From Pseudomonas saliphila (lineage in GTDB: Bacteria > Pseudomonadota > Gammaproteobacteria > Pseudomonadales > Pseudomonadaceae), in contig NZ_VTVA01000008.1 in the NCBI RefSeq assembly GCF_008638345.1, positions 62,001 through 126,000 on the forward strand: DNA of 64,000 nt, in the 5' to 3' direction. Shown piece by piece: positions 8,002-16,912 of this stretch. Position 1 is the first letter of the stretch, and each line of letters starts with the position of its first letter. Below the pieces are notes generated by a model that worked only from the letters and a program-made list of their open reading frames with translations, ran no database searches and had not been told where the DNA came from. The position numbers and the translations under genes were made by a program.

Positions 8002-10905
8002 ATGCTGTTACTGATCCTTATTCTCGCACCCTTTATAGGCAGTGCCGTGGCGGCGTTTCTCCCGGCCAACGCACGCAACAGTGAAGCGTGGCTGGCTGGC
8101 CTGGTCGGGGTTATCGGCCTGGCTATCACGCTGTCGATGCTGCCGAGCATCAGTGACGGTGAGGTAATACGCTTTACCGCTGAGTGGCTACCCGGTCAGG
8201 ATCTCAATTTCATTCTGCGCATGGACGGTCTGGCCTGGCTATTCAGCGTGCTGATTCTGGGCATATTCCTGCTGGTAGTGCTCTATGCCCGCTATTACAT
8301 GTCGCCCAAGGACCCGGTCCCACGCTTTTTCGCCTTTCTGCTCGCGTTCATGGGCGCCATGCTTGGCATTGTGTTGTCGGGCAACCTGATCCAGCTGGTC
8401 ATGTTCTGGGAGCTGACCAGCCTGGTGTCTTTCCTGCTGATTGGTTACTGGCACCACCGCGCGGATGCCCGGCGCGGTGCCCGGATGGCCTTCACGGTTA
8501 CGGCGACAGGCGGTCTGTGCCTGCTCGCTGGGGTGTTGGTAGTGGGGCATATCGTCGGCAGCTACAACCTCGATGTGGTGCTGAATTCGGGCAACATCAT
8601 CCGCAACCATCCGCTGTATCTGACCGCGCTTGTCCTGATCGCGCTGGGCGCGCTAACCAAGAGCGCGCAGTTCCCCTTTCACTTCTGGCTGCCACATGCC
8701 ATGGCGGCGCCCACTCCGGTATCGGCATTCCTGCATTCGGCGACCATGGTCAAAGCCGGGATATTCCTGCTGATGCGGCTCTGGCCGGTGCTGGCGGGCA
8801 CACCCGAATGGGCCTGGATCATCGGCGGTGCCGGCATCTGCACTATGCTCATCGGCGCGTTTATCGCCATATTCCAGCATGACTTGAAGGGATTGCTGGC
8901 CTATTCGACCATCAGTCACCTGGGTCTTATCACTGCCCTGCTGGGCATCGGAACGCCGCTGGCGATGGTCGCGGCGATTTTCCATACCGTCAACCACGCC
9001 ACCTTCAAGGCCTCACTGTTCATGGCGGTCGGCATCATTGACCACGAATGCGGCACCCGGGACATGCGCAAGTTGCGCGGGCTGTACCGTCCCATGCCCT
9101 ACACCGCCACCCTGGCCATCGTCGCCAGCGCAGCCATGGCCGGCGTGCCACTGCTGAATGGCTTTATCTCCAAGGAAATGTTTTTCGCCGAAGCCCTGCA
9201 GGTAGGCTCGGACAGTAACTGGTGGATGTCGCTTGTTGCCATCGCCATGGGGATCTTTGGCGTGACCTACTCGCTGCGTTTCATCTACGTATTCTTCGGC
9301 CCGACCGCCACCGATCTACCCAGCACACCCCACGAGCCGCCGCGCTGGATGCGTTTTCCGGTGGAGTTCCTGGTGCTCTGTTGTCTGGTCGTGGGCATCA
9401 TTCCCGCGCTGACCATCGGCCCGTTGCTGCACAACGCTGTCGAAGCGGTGCTGGGTGCCCAGACGCCCACCTACAGCCTGGCCGTCTGGCATGGCCTGAA
9501 CACGCCCTTGCTGATGAGTTTTATTGCACTGATCGGTGGCGTTGCGCTGTATTTCCTGCTGCGCACTCGCTTCGGTTTGACTCAGCGCAACAGAATCCCC
9601 TTGTTTCACCGGTTCAATGGCAAACAGGTCTATGAAAGCACCATGCTTGAATTGATGACCCTGTCAGCGCGGCTGGAGAAACTGCTCGGTACGCGCCGCC
9701 TGCAGCCCCAGATCCTGCTGATGATGTTGGCCGGCATGTGCGCCGCGCTCGCCGTCAGCTGGATTCTGCCGCATGGCTGGGATCTAGTCGCACCTCAAGC
9801 GGTGAATATACCCTTTGCTGCGATGTGGGTCGTCGGCTGTGCCTGTGCGCTGGCCGCGGCCTGGCAAGCCAAATACCATCGTCTGGCGGCGCTGATGCTG
9901 GTGGGCGGCACCGGTATTGTGGTGAGCATGACTTTTCTCTGGCTGTCTGCGCCGGATCTGGCGTTAACGCAGTTGATGGTCGAAACCGTCACCACAGTAC
10001 TGATACTGCTCGGCTTGCGGTGGCTGCCGCCGCGCATTCTGAATCGCGAAACCGAGGCCAAGGTCAACCGCCTGGCACGGACCAGACGGACCCGGGATTT
10101 CATTGTCGCTGTCGTCGCCGGAACCGGTATGGCGGCGCTCAGCTACCTGGTCATGCTGCATCCGCCTGGCAGCAAGATCGGTGATTTCTTCCTGGAGCGC
10201 GCCCTCAGCGAAGGCGGCGGCAGCAATGTGGTGAATGTGTTACTGGTGGATTTTCGCGGCTTCGACACCTTCGGTGAGCTGGCCGTACTCAGTATCGTGG
10301 CGCTCACCGTGTATGCGTTGCTGCGCCGATTCCGCCCTGCTCCGGAGAGTATTCCGCTGCCTGCCCAGCAGGTGAACAGTATCGATCCTGCTACCCGACA
10401 GACGCCGGCACAACAGGCCAACAGTGGCTACCTGATGGTACCCAGCGTGTATCTGCGTCTGCTGCTGCCGATCTTTGGCGTGGTGGCCGCCTACTTTTTC
10501 ATGCGCGGGCATAACCTGCCGGGCGGCGGCTTCGTTGCAGGCCTGATTTTGTCCGTGGCCTTCATCGTCCAATACATGCTGGCTGGCACCGCCTGGGTGG
10601 AAGCCAATCTGCGTCTGCAGCCACACCGCTGGATTTCCGCTGGTCTGGTGCTGACGGCGGCGACAGGAATTGGGGCGTGGCTGCTTGGCTTCCCTTTCCT
10701 GACCAGCCATACGGCCCATGTTGACCTGCCGGTGTTCGGCGACGTGCACGTACCGACTGCGTTTCTCTTCGATCTGGGCGTATTTTTCGTGGTCTTTGGC
10801 AGCACCATGCTGATACTGATCGCCCTCGCCCACCAGTCGGTGCGCAGCCACCGCGTTCCCACCGGCGCCCCGGTACAGGCAGCGCCTGGCAAGGAGATCC
10901 ACTAA
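8002..10905 (+). CDS. Mrp/Pha cation:H+ antiporter, fused subunits A and B
   Basis: A 967-aa subunit of the multi-protein Na+(K+)/H+ antiporter. Residues ~1-770 are MrpA-like: an NADH-dehydrogenase subunit 5-type proton-channel domain (LVMFWELTSLVSFLLIGYW, KSAQFPFHFWLP, FHTVNHATFKASLFM) plus the MrpA C-terminal helices. Residues ~810-945 are an MrpB domain (FMRGHNLPGGGFVAGLI, TMLILIAL). The fusion makes this a six-gene, group 2 (phaAB-C-D-E-F-G) operon as in Sinorhizobium and Pseudomonas. The system exports Na+ or K+ in exchange for protons and supports alkaline and salt tolerance. Its stop overlaps the subunit C start (TAATG). The 207-base leader holds no recognisable riboswitch. Confidence 0.93.
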   Translation: MLLLILILAPFIGSAVAAFLPANARNSEAWLAGLVGVIGLAITLSMLPSISDGEVIRFTAEWLPGQDLNFILRMDGLAWLFSVLILGIFLLVVLYARYYMSPKDPVPRFFAFLLAFMGAMLGIVLSGNLIQLVMFWELTSLVSFLLIGYWHHRADARRGARMAFTVTATGGLCLLAGVLVVGHIVGSYNLDVVLNSGNIIRNHPLYLTALVLIALGALTKSAQFPFHFWLPHAMAAPTPVSAFLHSATMVKAGIFLLMRLWPVLAGTPEWAWIIGGAGICTMLIGAFIAIFQHDLKGLLAYSTISHLGLITALLGIGTPLAMVAAIFHTVNHATFKASLFMAVGIIDHECGTRDMRKLRGLYRPMPYTATLAIVASAAMAGVPLLNGFISKEMFFAEALQVGSDSNWWMSLVAIAMGIFGVTYSLRFIYVFFGPTATDLPSTPHEPPRWMRFPVEFLVLCCLVVGIIPALTIGPLLHNAVEAVLGAQTPTYSLAVWHGLNTPLLMSFIALIGGVALYFLLRTRFGLTQRNRIPLFHRFNGKQVYESTMLELMTLSARLEKLLGTRRLQPQILLMMLAGMCAALAVSWILPHGWDLVAPQAVNIPFAAMWVVGCACALAAAWQAKYHRLAALMLVGGTGIVVSMTFLWLSAPDLALTQLMVETVTTVLILLGLRWLPPRILNRETEAKVNRLARTRRTRDFIVAVVAGTGMAALSYLVMLHPPGSKIGDFFLERALSEGGGSNVVNVLLVDFRGFDTFGELAVLSIVALTVYALLRRFRPAPESIPLPAQQVNSIDPATRQTPAQQANSGYLMVPSVYLRLLLPIFGVVAAYFFMRGHNLPGGGFVAGLILSVAFIVQYMLAGTAWVEANLRLQPHRWISAGLVLTAATGIGAWLLGFPFLTSHTAHVDLPVFGDVHVPTAFLFDLGVFFVVFGSTMLILIALAHQSVRSHRVPTGAPVQAAPGKEIH

Positions 10906-11249
10906 TGGAAATAGTCATCGCCATCGCGATTGGCGTGCTGTTCGGTTCAGGCGTCTGGCTGGTTCTGCGGCCACGGACGTTCCAGGTGATCACCGGGCTG
11001 CTGCTGCTGAGCTACGCCGTCAATCTGTTCATCTTCATCATGGGACGGCTGTCGATCAATCTGCCGCCGCTCACGCTGGAGAAGGGCCCGATTGATCCGG
11101 CCCTGTATGCCGACCCGGTGCCGCAGGCCCTGGTCCTGACGGCCATCGTCATCGGCTTTGCCACCACGGCCCTGTATCTGGTCGTACTGCTGGCGTCACG
11201 TGGGATGACCGGCACCGACCACGTGGAAGGCAGGGAACCGGAGCTATGA
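10905..11249 (+). CDS. Mrp/Pha antiporter subunit C
   Basis: A 114-aa membrane protein with three helices, homologous to MrpC/PhaC and to NuoK of complex I. The NuoK-like signatures are LLLLSYAVNLFIFIMGR (second helix) and DPVPQALVLTAIVIGFATTA (third helix), the latter with the conserved P-x-x-QALVLTAIVI block of the family. It starts on the last base of the subunit A stop codon and ends with a four-base overlap with subunit D, so translation is coupled on both sides. It has no separate function outside the complex. Confidence 0.93.
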   Translation: MEIVIAIAIGVLFGSGVWLVLRPRTFQVITGLLLLSYAVNLFIFIMGRLSINLPPLTLEKGPIDPALYADPVPQALVLTAIVIGFATTALYLVVLLASRGMTGTDHVEGREPEL

Positions 11250-12889
11250 GCAACCATTGGCTCGATCAGTTACTGATAACCCCTATCCTGCTGCCGCTGC
11301 TGAGCGCCGCACTGCTGGTGTTTATCAACCAGCGCCGCCATCAACTCAAGTTCACTATCAATCTGCTGAGCTGCCTGGCGCTGCTGGTCAATGCGGGGGC
11401 GCTGGTCTATCTGACGGACACGGGCCACTGGCCGCGGGATATCGGCGTGTATCTTGCGGCAAACTGGGCGACGCCCTTTGGCATCGCGCTGATGGCCGAT
11501 AGACTCGCAGCCATGATGCTGCTGCTCAGCGCGGTCATTGCACTGGCCGCACTGCTCTACGCCTATGCGCGCTGGAGCCGCACCGGGGTGCATTTTCATT
11601 CGCTGTTCCAGTTTTTGCTGATGGGCATCAATGGCGCCTTTCTCACGGGCGATCTGTTCAACCTGTTCGTATTCTTCGAGATCATGCTTGCAGCGTCCTA
11701 TGGCCTGGTACTGCACGGCTTCAACGCGGCACGGGTGCGGGCGGGCATGCAGTACATCGTCATCAACCTGGTGTCCTCGTTCTTCTTTCTGATCGGCGTG
11801 GCGCTGATCTATGCCGCTGCCGGCACCCTGAACATGGCAGATCTGGCCACGCGCCTGACCGGGCTGAACGCAACCGATCGCCTGCTGCTGGAAACCGGCG
11901 CGGCGATTCTGGCGGTGGCCTTTCTGACCAAGAGTGCGGTCTGGCCCCTGGGATTCTGGCTGCCGACCACCTACTCCGCGGCGTCCCCACCGGTCGCTGC
12001 AATGCTGGTACTGATGACCAAGGTCGGCGTCTATATACTGCTCAGGTTGTGGCTGCTGGTATTCGCAGACCATGCCGGGGTAGCCAGTGCACTGGGCGGC
12101 AATGCGTTACTGACCATTGGCGTGGTAACCATCGCATTCGGCAGCATCGGACTACTGGCAAGCCAGGAGCTCGGTCGCATGGCTGGCTACAGCGCGATCA
12201 TCTCATCGGGGACCCTGCTGGCTGCCATCGGCTACGGGCAGCCCAACGTGATCAGCGCTGCGCTGTTCTACCTGCTCAGTTCAACGCTGGCTGTCGCCGC
12301 GCTGGTGATGCTGATCGAACTCATCGAACGGATCCGCAAGCCCAGCGCCGCCATGCTGGCGTTGACCATGGAAGCCTTCGCGATTGGCGATGCGCCCGAA
12401 CAGGACGACTCGGCGGGCGTTCCGATTCCCGCTGCCATGGCATTCCTCGGCCTGGCCTTTTTTGCCTGCGCGCTGATCATCGCCGGGCTGCCGCCGCTGT
12501 CCGGCTTTATCGCCAAGTTCAGTCTGTTCCATGCCATGCTCAATCCCTACGGCCTATCCGCCGTGACGGCTGATGTGGGGACGCTGGCGGCCTGGCTGTT
12601 GATGGCGTTGATCATTGTTTCAGGGCTGGCAGCCGTTATCTCGCTGATGCGCTACGGTGTGCGTACCTTCTGGGCCACCGAATCCACCCCGCCGCGCCTG
12701 CAACTGACCGAGGCAGGCGCGGTCGCCGGACTGCTGTTTCTATGCGTCGTCGCCACGGTGCAGGCCGGACCGCTGCGCAGCTATCTGGACCGTGTTTCCA
12801 TCGGCTTGCATCACCCGGCCGACTACACCCAGCGGGTGCTGTCCACGCCGACGGTGCCCGGCGTCGTCAACCCGGAGGGCAGCGAATGA
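11246..12889 (+). CDS. Mrp/Pha antiporter subunit D
   Basis: A 547-aa, about 14-helix proton-translocating subunit of the MrpD/NuoM-N type. The conserved core is visible: NLFVFFEIMLAASYGLVLHG (residues ~137-156, glutamate on helix 5), LTKSAVWPLGFWLP (key lysine on helix 7) and GLPPLSGFIAKF in the C-terminal half. Together with subunit A it forms the ion path of the antiporter. ATGA overlaps couple it to the genes for subunits C and E. A ~25-residue hydrophilic loop near 375-395 (AIGDAPEQDDSAGVP) separates helices, as in other MrpD proteins. Confidence 0.94.
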   Translation: MSNHWLDQLLITPILLPLLSAALLVFINQRRHQLKFTINLLSCLALLVNAGALVYLTDTGHWPRDIGVYLAANWATPFGIALMADRLAAMMLLLSAVIALAALLYAYARWSRTGVHFHSLFQFLLMGINGAFLTGDLFNLFVFFEIMLAASYGLVLHGFNAARVRAGMQYIVINLVSSFFFLIGVALIYAAAGTLNMADLATRLTGLNATDRLLLETGAAILAVAFLTKSAVWPLGFWLPTTYSAASPPVAAMLVLMTKVGVYILLRLWLLVFADHAGVASALGGNALLTIGVVTIAFGSIGLLASQELGRMAGYSAIISSGTLLAAIGYGQPNVISAALFYLLSSTLAVAALVMLIELIERIRKPSAAMLALTMEAFAIGDAPEQDDSAGVPIPAAMAFLGLAFFACALIIAGLPPLSGFIAKFSLFHAMLNPYGLSAVTADVGTLAAWLLMALIIVSGLAAVISLMRYGVRTFWATESTPPRLQLTEAGAVAGLLFLCVVATVQAGPLRSYLDRVSIGLHHPADYTQRVLSTPTVPGVVNPEGSE

Positions 12890-13386
12890 GTCGCTGGCTA
12901 CCATCACCGCTTCTTTCAGCGTCATTGCTGATCATGTGGCTGCTGCTTAACCAGAGCTTTTCGCCCGGCCAGCTGTTGATCGGCGCAATACTCGCAATCG
13001 CCGCGCCGATCCTTGCCCGCCCGCTGCGGCCATTCACGGTCGCCATGCGCAAACCCATGGTGGCGCTGCGTCTGGCGGGCTGGTCGCTCAAGGAGATCAT
13101 CCGCTCGAGTTTCAACGTCAGCCGCATCATCCTGTTCACCCGGCATGACCGCTTGAATTCGCAGTTCATCCGGATTCCGCTGGACCTGCGGGATCCCTAT
13201 GGCCTGGCGGTTCTGTCGTGCATCATCAATTCAACCCCGGGGACCGTCTGGGTGGAGCTCATGCCGGACAGCAACGACCTGGCGCTGCATGTGTTCGACC
13301 TGCATGACGCGAACTGGTGGATCGACATGATCAAGACGCGTTACGAGCAACCCCTTATTGAGATTTTCGAACAGGGCAACCCATGA
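12886..13386 (+). CDS. Mrp/Pha antiporter subunit E
   Basis: A 166-aa subunit with two or three N-terminal membrane helices and a soluble C-terminal domain. The family block TPGTVWVEL (residues ~118-126) and the HVFDLHDANWW segment identify MrpE/PhaE. The start is the ATG at 12886, which overlaps the subunit D stop by four bases; an upstream in-frame start would bury 48 residues in the subunit D gene. MrpE is needed for assembly of full-activity complexes in studied species. It also overlaps subunit F by four bases. Confidence 0.92.
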   Translation: MSRWLPSPLLSASLLIMWLLLNQSFSPGQLLIGAILAIAAPILARPLRPFTVAMRKPMVALRLAGWSLKEIIRSSFNVSRIILFTRHDRLNSQFIRIPLDLRDPYGLAVLSCIINSTPGTVWVELMPDSNDLALHVFDLHDANWWIDMIKTRYEQPLIEIFEQGNP

Positions 13387-13661
13387 CCACACTGATCACC
13401 CTGACCATCCTGTTTGCCCAGGGCTGCACCATGCTGGCCATGCTGTTCTGCGCCATTCGCCTGTTGCTTGGGCCCAGCGCCCAGGACCGGGTGCTGGCGT
13501 TGGATACGCTGTGGATGTGCGGCATGATTCTGGCGCTGGTGATGGGCATTCGCTTCGCCAACGACGTGTACTTCGAGATGGCCTTGCTGATTGCCCTGAC
13601 CGGTTTCGTGTCCTCCATTGCGCTGACCAAATTCCTCACCCGCGGGGAGATCATTGAATGA
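13383..13661 (+). CDS. Mrp/Pha antiporter subunit F
   Basis: A 92-aa protein with three hydrophobic helices. The GPSAQDRVLALDTLW segment (residues ~29-44) is the MrpF/PhaF signature, with the conserved D-R-V-x-A-x-D core on a cytoplasmic loop. It is coupled by four-base overlaps to the genes for subunits E and G. As an integral subunit of the antiporter, it has also been linked in other species to bile salt or organic anion efflux, which cannot be judged from this sequence. Confidence 0.92.
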   Translation: MTTLITLTILFAQGCTMLAMLFCAIRLLLGPSAQDRVLALDTLWMCGMILALVMGIRFANDVYFEMALLIALTGFVSSIALTKFLTRGEIIE

Positions 13662-14041
13662 GCGTGGTGAATATCGATCTGCCGCTCTGGCTGGCGGTAC
13701 CCTTCGTACTGTTATTGCTGCTGGGCAGCCTGATCATCCTGATCGGTGCGCTGGGCCTGCTGCGGTTGCCCAGTTTCTATCAGCGTATCCACGGTCCGGC
13801 CATTACCATCACCCTCGGCACCGGATGTGTTTTATTCGCCTCGATGCTTTATTTCAGTAACCTGGAATCGCGTCTGGTGTTGCACGAGCTACTGATCGCG
13901 GCCTTCCTGCTGTTAACTGCACCGGTTACTTCGATGATGATCATGCGCGCCTCGGTGTACCGGGATCTGCGCGCCGGCCGCATCATTCGCGAATCCGACG
14001 CCAAGGAAAGCTATCGGTTTCCAGGGCAGCACGATGAGTAG
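13658..14041 (+). CDS. Mrp/Pha antiporter subunit G
   Basis: The last gene of the mrp operon encodes 127 aa with three membrane helices. IGALGLLRLPSFYQRIHGP (residues ~28-46) is the MrpG/PhaG signature, with the R-L-P-D/S-x-Y-x-R-x-H core. TAPVTSMMIMRASVYR fits the third helix and its end. The hydrophilic tail (ESDAKESYRFPGQ) is cytoplasmic. It overlaps subunit F by four bases. The following DMT transporter starts 30 bases later on the same strand and may ride on the same transcript, since I see no terminator between them. Confidence 0.92.
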   Translation: MSVVNIDLPLWLAVPFVLLLLLGSLIILIGALGLLRLPSFYQRIHGPAITITLGTGCVLFASMLYFSNLESRLVLHELLIAAFLLLTAPVTSMMIMRASVYRDLRAGRIIRESDAKESYRFPGQHDE

Positions 14042-14071
14042 TCCCGCCACCCTTTGCGCATTCCGCTCACC

Positions 14072-14938
14072 ATGATGCAGATGACTCATAGCCGCGCCCT
14101 GCTGAGCATGCATGTCGCCGCACTGATGTTCGGTTTGACCGGGATCTTCGGCAAGCTGATCCAGGCCGGGCCGGTGGTGATCGTGTTCGGCCGCGCGCTC
14201 TTTGCAGTAGCCGCACTCTTTCTGTTCAGCCGCCTGGTCAGTCGGCCCATCCTGCGGGGCGTCACGCGCGAAAAATTCCTGCAGCTGGCCATGTGCGGCC
14301 TGTTTCTGGGCGTGCACTGGCTGACCTTCTTTCACGCAGTGAAAATCGCGGGGGTAGGCATCGCCACCCTCGGATTCGCGAGCTTTCCGGCCTTTGTGGT
14401 CGTTCTGGAGCTGATTTTCTGGCGTGAGCAACCCTCAGTCCGAGATCTGCTCAAGGTGGGATTGATCTGCCTCGGTCTGATACTGGTCGCCCCGGCGTTT
14501 GATCTGAGCCACGGCGCCACCACCGGTTTGTTGTGGGCGATCCTGTCCGGTTTCTGTTTCGCAGCCGTATCGGTCGGCAATCGGCTTACCAGCGGGCATC
14601 TGCACGCAGTGCAGGTAGCCTTCTGGCAGAACATTGTGATTTTCGCCTGCCTGCTGCCGTTCAGCGGTGGCGCCTTGTTGGAGGTGCAAGCGCTGGACTG
14701 GTTGTGGCTGGCACTGCTTGGCTTGCTCTGCACGGGTCTGGCTCATGGGTTGTTCGTCGCCAGCCTGACGGTGCTCAAGGCGCGCGTCGCATCACTGTTC
14801 TTCGCCCTGGAGCCGGTCTACGGCATTCTGTTCGCCTGGTATCTGTTCGGTGAGGAGCCGACAGTACGCATGCTGCTGGGCGGGCTGCTGATCATCTCGG
14901 CCCTGGCCCTGGTCAGTCGCGCACCAGAGCCAGCCTGA
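14072..14938 (+). CDS. EamA/DMT-family transporter
   Basis: A 288-aa inner-membrane protein with ten helices made of two EamA repeats (about residues 8-140 and 150-285). The first-repeat block MFGLTGIFGKLI and the C-terminal FFALEPVYGILFAWYLFGE with its conserved glutamate and proline are the drug/metabolite transporter hallmarks. Substrate cannot be told from sequence; relatives export amino acids or metabolites. I use the ATG at 14072 because the longer frame would need a TTG. Position 30 bases after mrpG suggests read-through. It converges with the AI-2E gene nine bases away. Confidence 0.85.
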   Translation: MMQMTHSRALLSMHVAALMFGLTGIFGKLIQAGPVVIVFGRALFAVAALFLFSRLVSRPILRGVTREKFLQLAMCGLFLGVHWLTFFHAVKIAGVGIATLGFASFPAFVVVLELIFWREQPSVRDLLKVGLICLGLILVAPAFDLSHGATTGLLWAILSGFCFAAVSVGNRLTSGHLHAVQVAFWQNIVIFACLLPFSGGALLEVQALDWLWLALLGLLCTGLAHGLFVASLTVLKARVASLFFALEPVYGILFAWYLFGEEPTVRMLLGGLLIISALALVSRAPEPA

Positions 14939-14947
14939 GGTTGGGCG

Positions 14948-16210
14948 TCAGGCCCGGGTCTCGATGACCCGCACCCAATCCGGCAGGATGTTCATGCGCG
15001 CCGAGGCAAGCTTCAGACACACCAGCAGCGGCACCGCCAGCAGAACGCCGACGGCGCCCCACATCCAGCCCCAGAGTATCAGCCAGACCATCACCACCAG
15101 CGGGTTGAGTCGCATATTGCGACCCAGCATGATGGGCGTAACAAACTGCGCCTCGACCAGGTTGATGCAGAAGAAGATCAGCACTGGCATCAACGCGGCG
15201 AGCTCCGGCCCATACTGCACCAGCCCGGCTATCGCCAGAATGATCATGGCCAGGATCGGCCCCACGTAGGGCGCGAAGTTTGCCAGTGCCACCAGCGCCC
15301 CCCAGAGCATCGCGTCTTCGACACCGTATATCCACAGCGCTGCGCCGGTTACCAGGCCCAGTCCCGTGTTGATAATGCTCACGGTGAGAATGTAACGCGA
15401 GAGCTCACGCTGGATTTCACGGACCAGCATGATGGTCAGGCGCTTGTCCCGTGCGTGGGGAAATACGTCGACGAAGGCGGCAAACAGGTTGGGCCCGAAG
15501 ATCAACAGAAACAGGATCAGGATAACGCTGGTTACCAGCTGGGCGAGGACCAACGGGGTGGCGCTCAGAACGGAAATCACGGCCTCCATTCCGCCCTGTC
15601 GTATTCGGGCACTGACCTGGTCTTCCTCCCTCGCCGGCTCGTCAACCACTACCGGTGGAATCTCCGGCTCAGGTTCTTCCTCCCTGTCGCCTCGGAACCA
15701 GCCAAACAATCTTAGACCTCTGTCTTCCTTTTCTTCCGTTTTGGCCGGCGGGGGTGGAGGCGAAGAGGAAGCCTGCTCGGGCCTGCGTTCAGAGCGCAGA
15801 CCGTCGGTAAACTCGTCAAGCCGATCCGTTAGCTTCTCGGACAGTTCGGGCAACTGCTTCGCCCATTTCTGAGCCGGCTCGGTCAGCTGCATGACCAGCA
15901 AGGTGAAGGGGCCCAGCAGCACGGCCATGATGACCACCGCAGACAGGGTCCGCGGCACATAGATGCGTTTCAGGCCGGTGACCAATGGTCCGAGCAATAG
16001 CGAAAACAACATCGCCACGACAATGGGCATCAATAGCGTCTTGGCGAAATACAGCGTGTACACAGCCGCAAGCCCCAGCAACCAGAAGGTCGGCGAAGCC
16101 GCTCCGGACTCGGTTTGGGGCAGTGCTATGGGATCAATTCGCGCTTCTGGGTCTATGGGGGCTGGTGCGCGGTGGTCAGCGAACGGCTCCCTGCCGTTCT
16201 CATCTGTCAT
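14948..16210 (-). CDS. AI-2E family transporter with long disordered insert
   Basis: A 420-aa member of the AI-2E/PerM permease family (PF01594), with about eight helices. Members move autoinducer-2, or in other cases sodium/lithium or small anions; the substrate here is unknown. The C-terminal half has family features: ALVALANFAPYVGPILAMI, QFVTPIMLGRNMRLNPLVVM and AVPLLVCLKLASARM. A charged, proline-rich insert at about residues 125-185 (SSSPPPPPAKTEEKEDRG, EEEPEPEIPPVVVDEP) is unusual. The start at 16210 makes an ATGA overlap with the gene before it, which decides it over a longer frame. It is the last gene of a four-gene minus-strand operon. Confidence 0.88.
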   Translation of the reverse strand: MTDENGREPFADHRAPAPIDPEARIDPIALPQTESGAASPTFWLLGLAAVYTLYFAKTLLMPIVVAMLFSLLLGPLVTGLKRIYVPRTLSAVVIMAVLLGPFTLLVMQLTEPAQKWAKQLPELSEKLTDRLDEFTDGLRSERRPEQASSSPPPPPAKTEEKEDRGLRLFGWFRGDREEEPEPEIPPVVVDEPAREEDQVSARIRQGGMEAVISVLSATPLVLAQLVTSVILILFLLIFGPNLFAAFVDVFPHARDKRLTIMLVREIQRELSRYILTVSIINTGLGLVTGAALWIYGVEDAMLWGALVALANFAPYVGPILAMIILAIAGLVQYGPELAALMPVLIFFCINLVEAQFVTPIMLGRNMRLNPLVVMVWLILWGWMWGAVGVLLAVPLLVCLKLASARMNILPDWVRVIETRA

Positions 16211-16491
16211 GCATCGCCTTCCAGCGCCGCGGAGGAGGACGGCATCCACAGCGTTGCAATGCGCCACAATCTCAGGCCCTCAATACTGAACGCCAGCAGA
16301 CTCTTGCGACCGGTGCCTCCGGAAAGACCCGCTAGCAGCCCGATCGCCAACCCGCCGCCGAGAATCCAGAGCGGCGATTGGCGCTTGAGAAACGCCATTC
16401 GCTGCTTCCCTTCGAGCTTGAGCAGTCCCCTTTCGAGCTTGAGCTGATCGTCGATCTGCTTGACCTTATTGATCAGGTCTTTGCGCGCCAT
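16207..16491 (-). CDS. Small membrane protein, YqjK-like position
   Basis: A 94-aa protein starting with a charged coiled-coil-like stretch (KDLINKVKQIDDQLKLERGL) and one or two hydrophobic segments (WILGGGLAIGLLAGLSGG). I do not recognise a family with confidence. Its place after the YqjD-like and YqjE-like genes is the place of yqjK in E. coli, which encodes a similar small protein, so this may be a distant counterpart. It overlaps the upstream holin-like gene by 26 bases and the AI-2E gene by four. A cell-envelope role tied to these partners is inference. Confidence 0.7.
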   Translation of the reverse strand: MARKDLINKVKQIDDQLKLERGLLKLEGKQRMAFLKRQSPLWILGGGLAIGLLAGLSGGTGRKSLLAFSIEGLRLWRIATLWMPSSSAALEGDA

Positions 16492-16912
16492 CTTTGATTC
16501 CTTCTCTGAACGCTTGAATATGCTGCTTGGTCGTGGATAAACCGAGGTTCTTGCTGGAGCTCTTGATCATCATCAGCATAATCAGCATCGGAATGATCTG
16601 AACTGCCAGGAACGCCACCAACCCCAATGTTACCGACTGACTGGGCACATAGGCCCACCAACCGAGCAGGACCGATAATCCTATCCAGGCCAGCATGGCG
16701 AGAGGCAACATGGCCAGACCAAGAACGGCGATACGTCCGCTTTCGGTCATGGTCAGGCGAATTTCCGTAAAAGCCAGCTTACCCAGATCCTTTCCGGTCA
16801 GGGCAGCATGCTTGGCCCATTCAGCCAACGCTTTCAGTTCCGTCTGCAGATCAGCCTCACCTGTTGCTGTATCACCAACGCCCGGCCTGGACTCATCCGG
16901 GATCTCGCTCAT
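16466..16912 (-). CDS. YqjE/holin-X-like membrane protein
   Basis: A 148-aa protein of the phage-holin-like YqjE family (PF07332). An amphipathic N-terminal stretch (TELKALAEWAKHAALTGKDL, residues ~25-44) is followed by two closely spaced membrane hairpin helices (IAVLGLAMLPLAMLAWIGLS and TLGLVAFLAVQIIPMLIMLM) and a cytoplasmic charged tail. Despite the family name this is chromosomal housekeeping content; no phage genes are near. It overlaps the YqjD-like gene by four bases. In enterobacteria yqjD-yqjE form a stress-phase operon, and the same may hold here. Confidence 0.8.
   Translation of the reverse strand: MSEIPDESRPGVGDTATGEADLQTELKALAEWAKHAALTGKDLGKLAFTEIRLTMTESGRIAVLGLAMLPLAMLAWIGLSVLLGWWAYVPSQSVTLGLVAFLAVQIIPMLIMLMMIKSSSKNLGLSTTKQHIQAFREGIKDGAQRPDQ

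Noticed and set aside
16466-16912. Phage remnant suggested by the holin-like protein
   Set aside because: No other phage genes are present. YqjE-type proteins are chromosomal and belong with YqjD.
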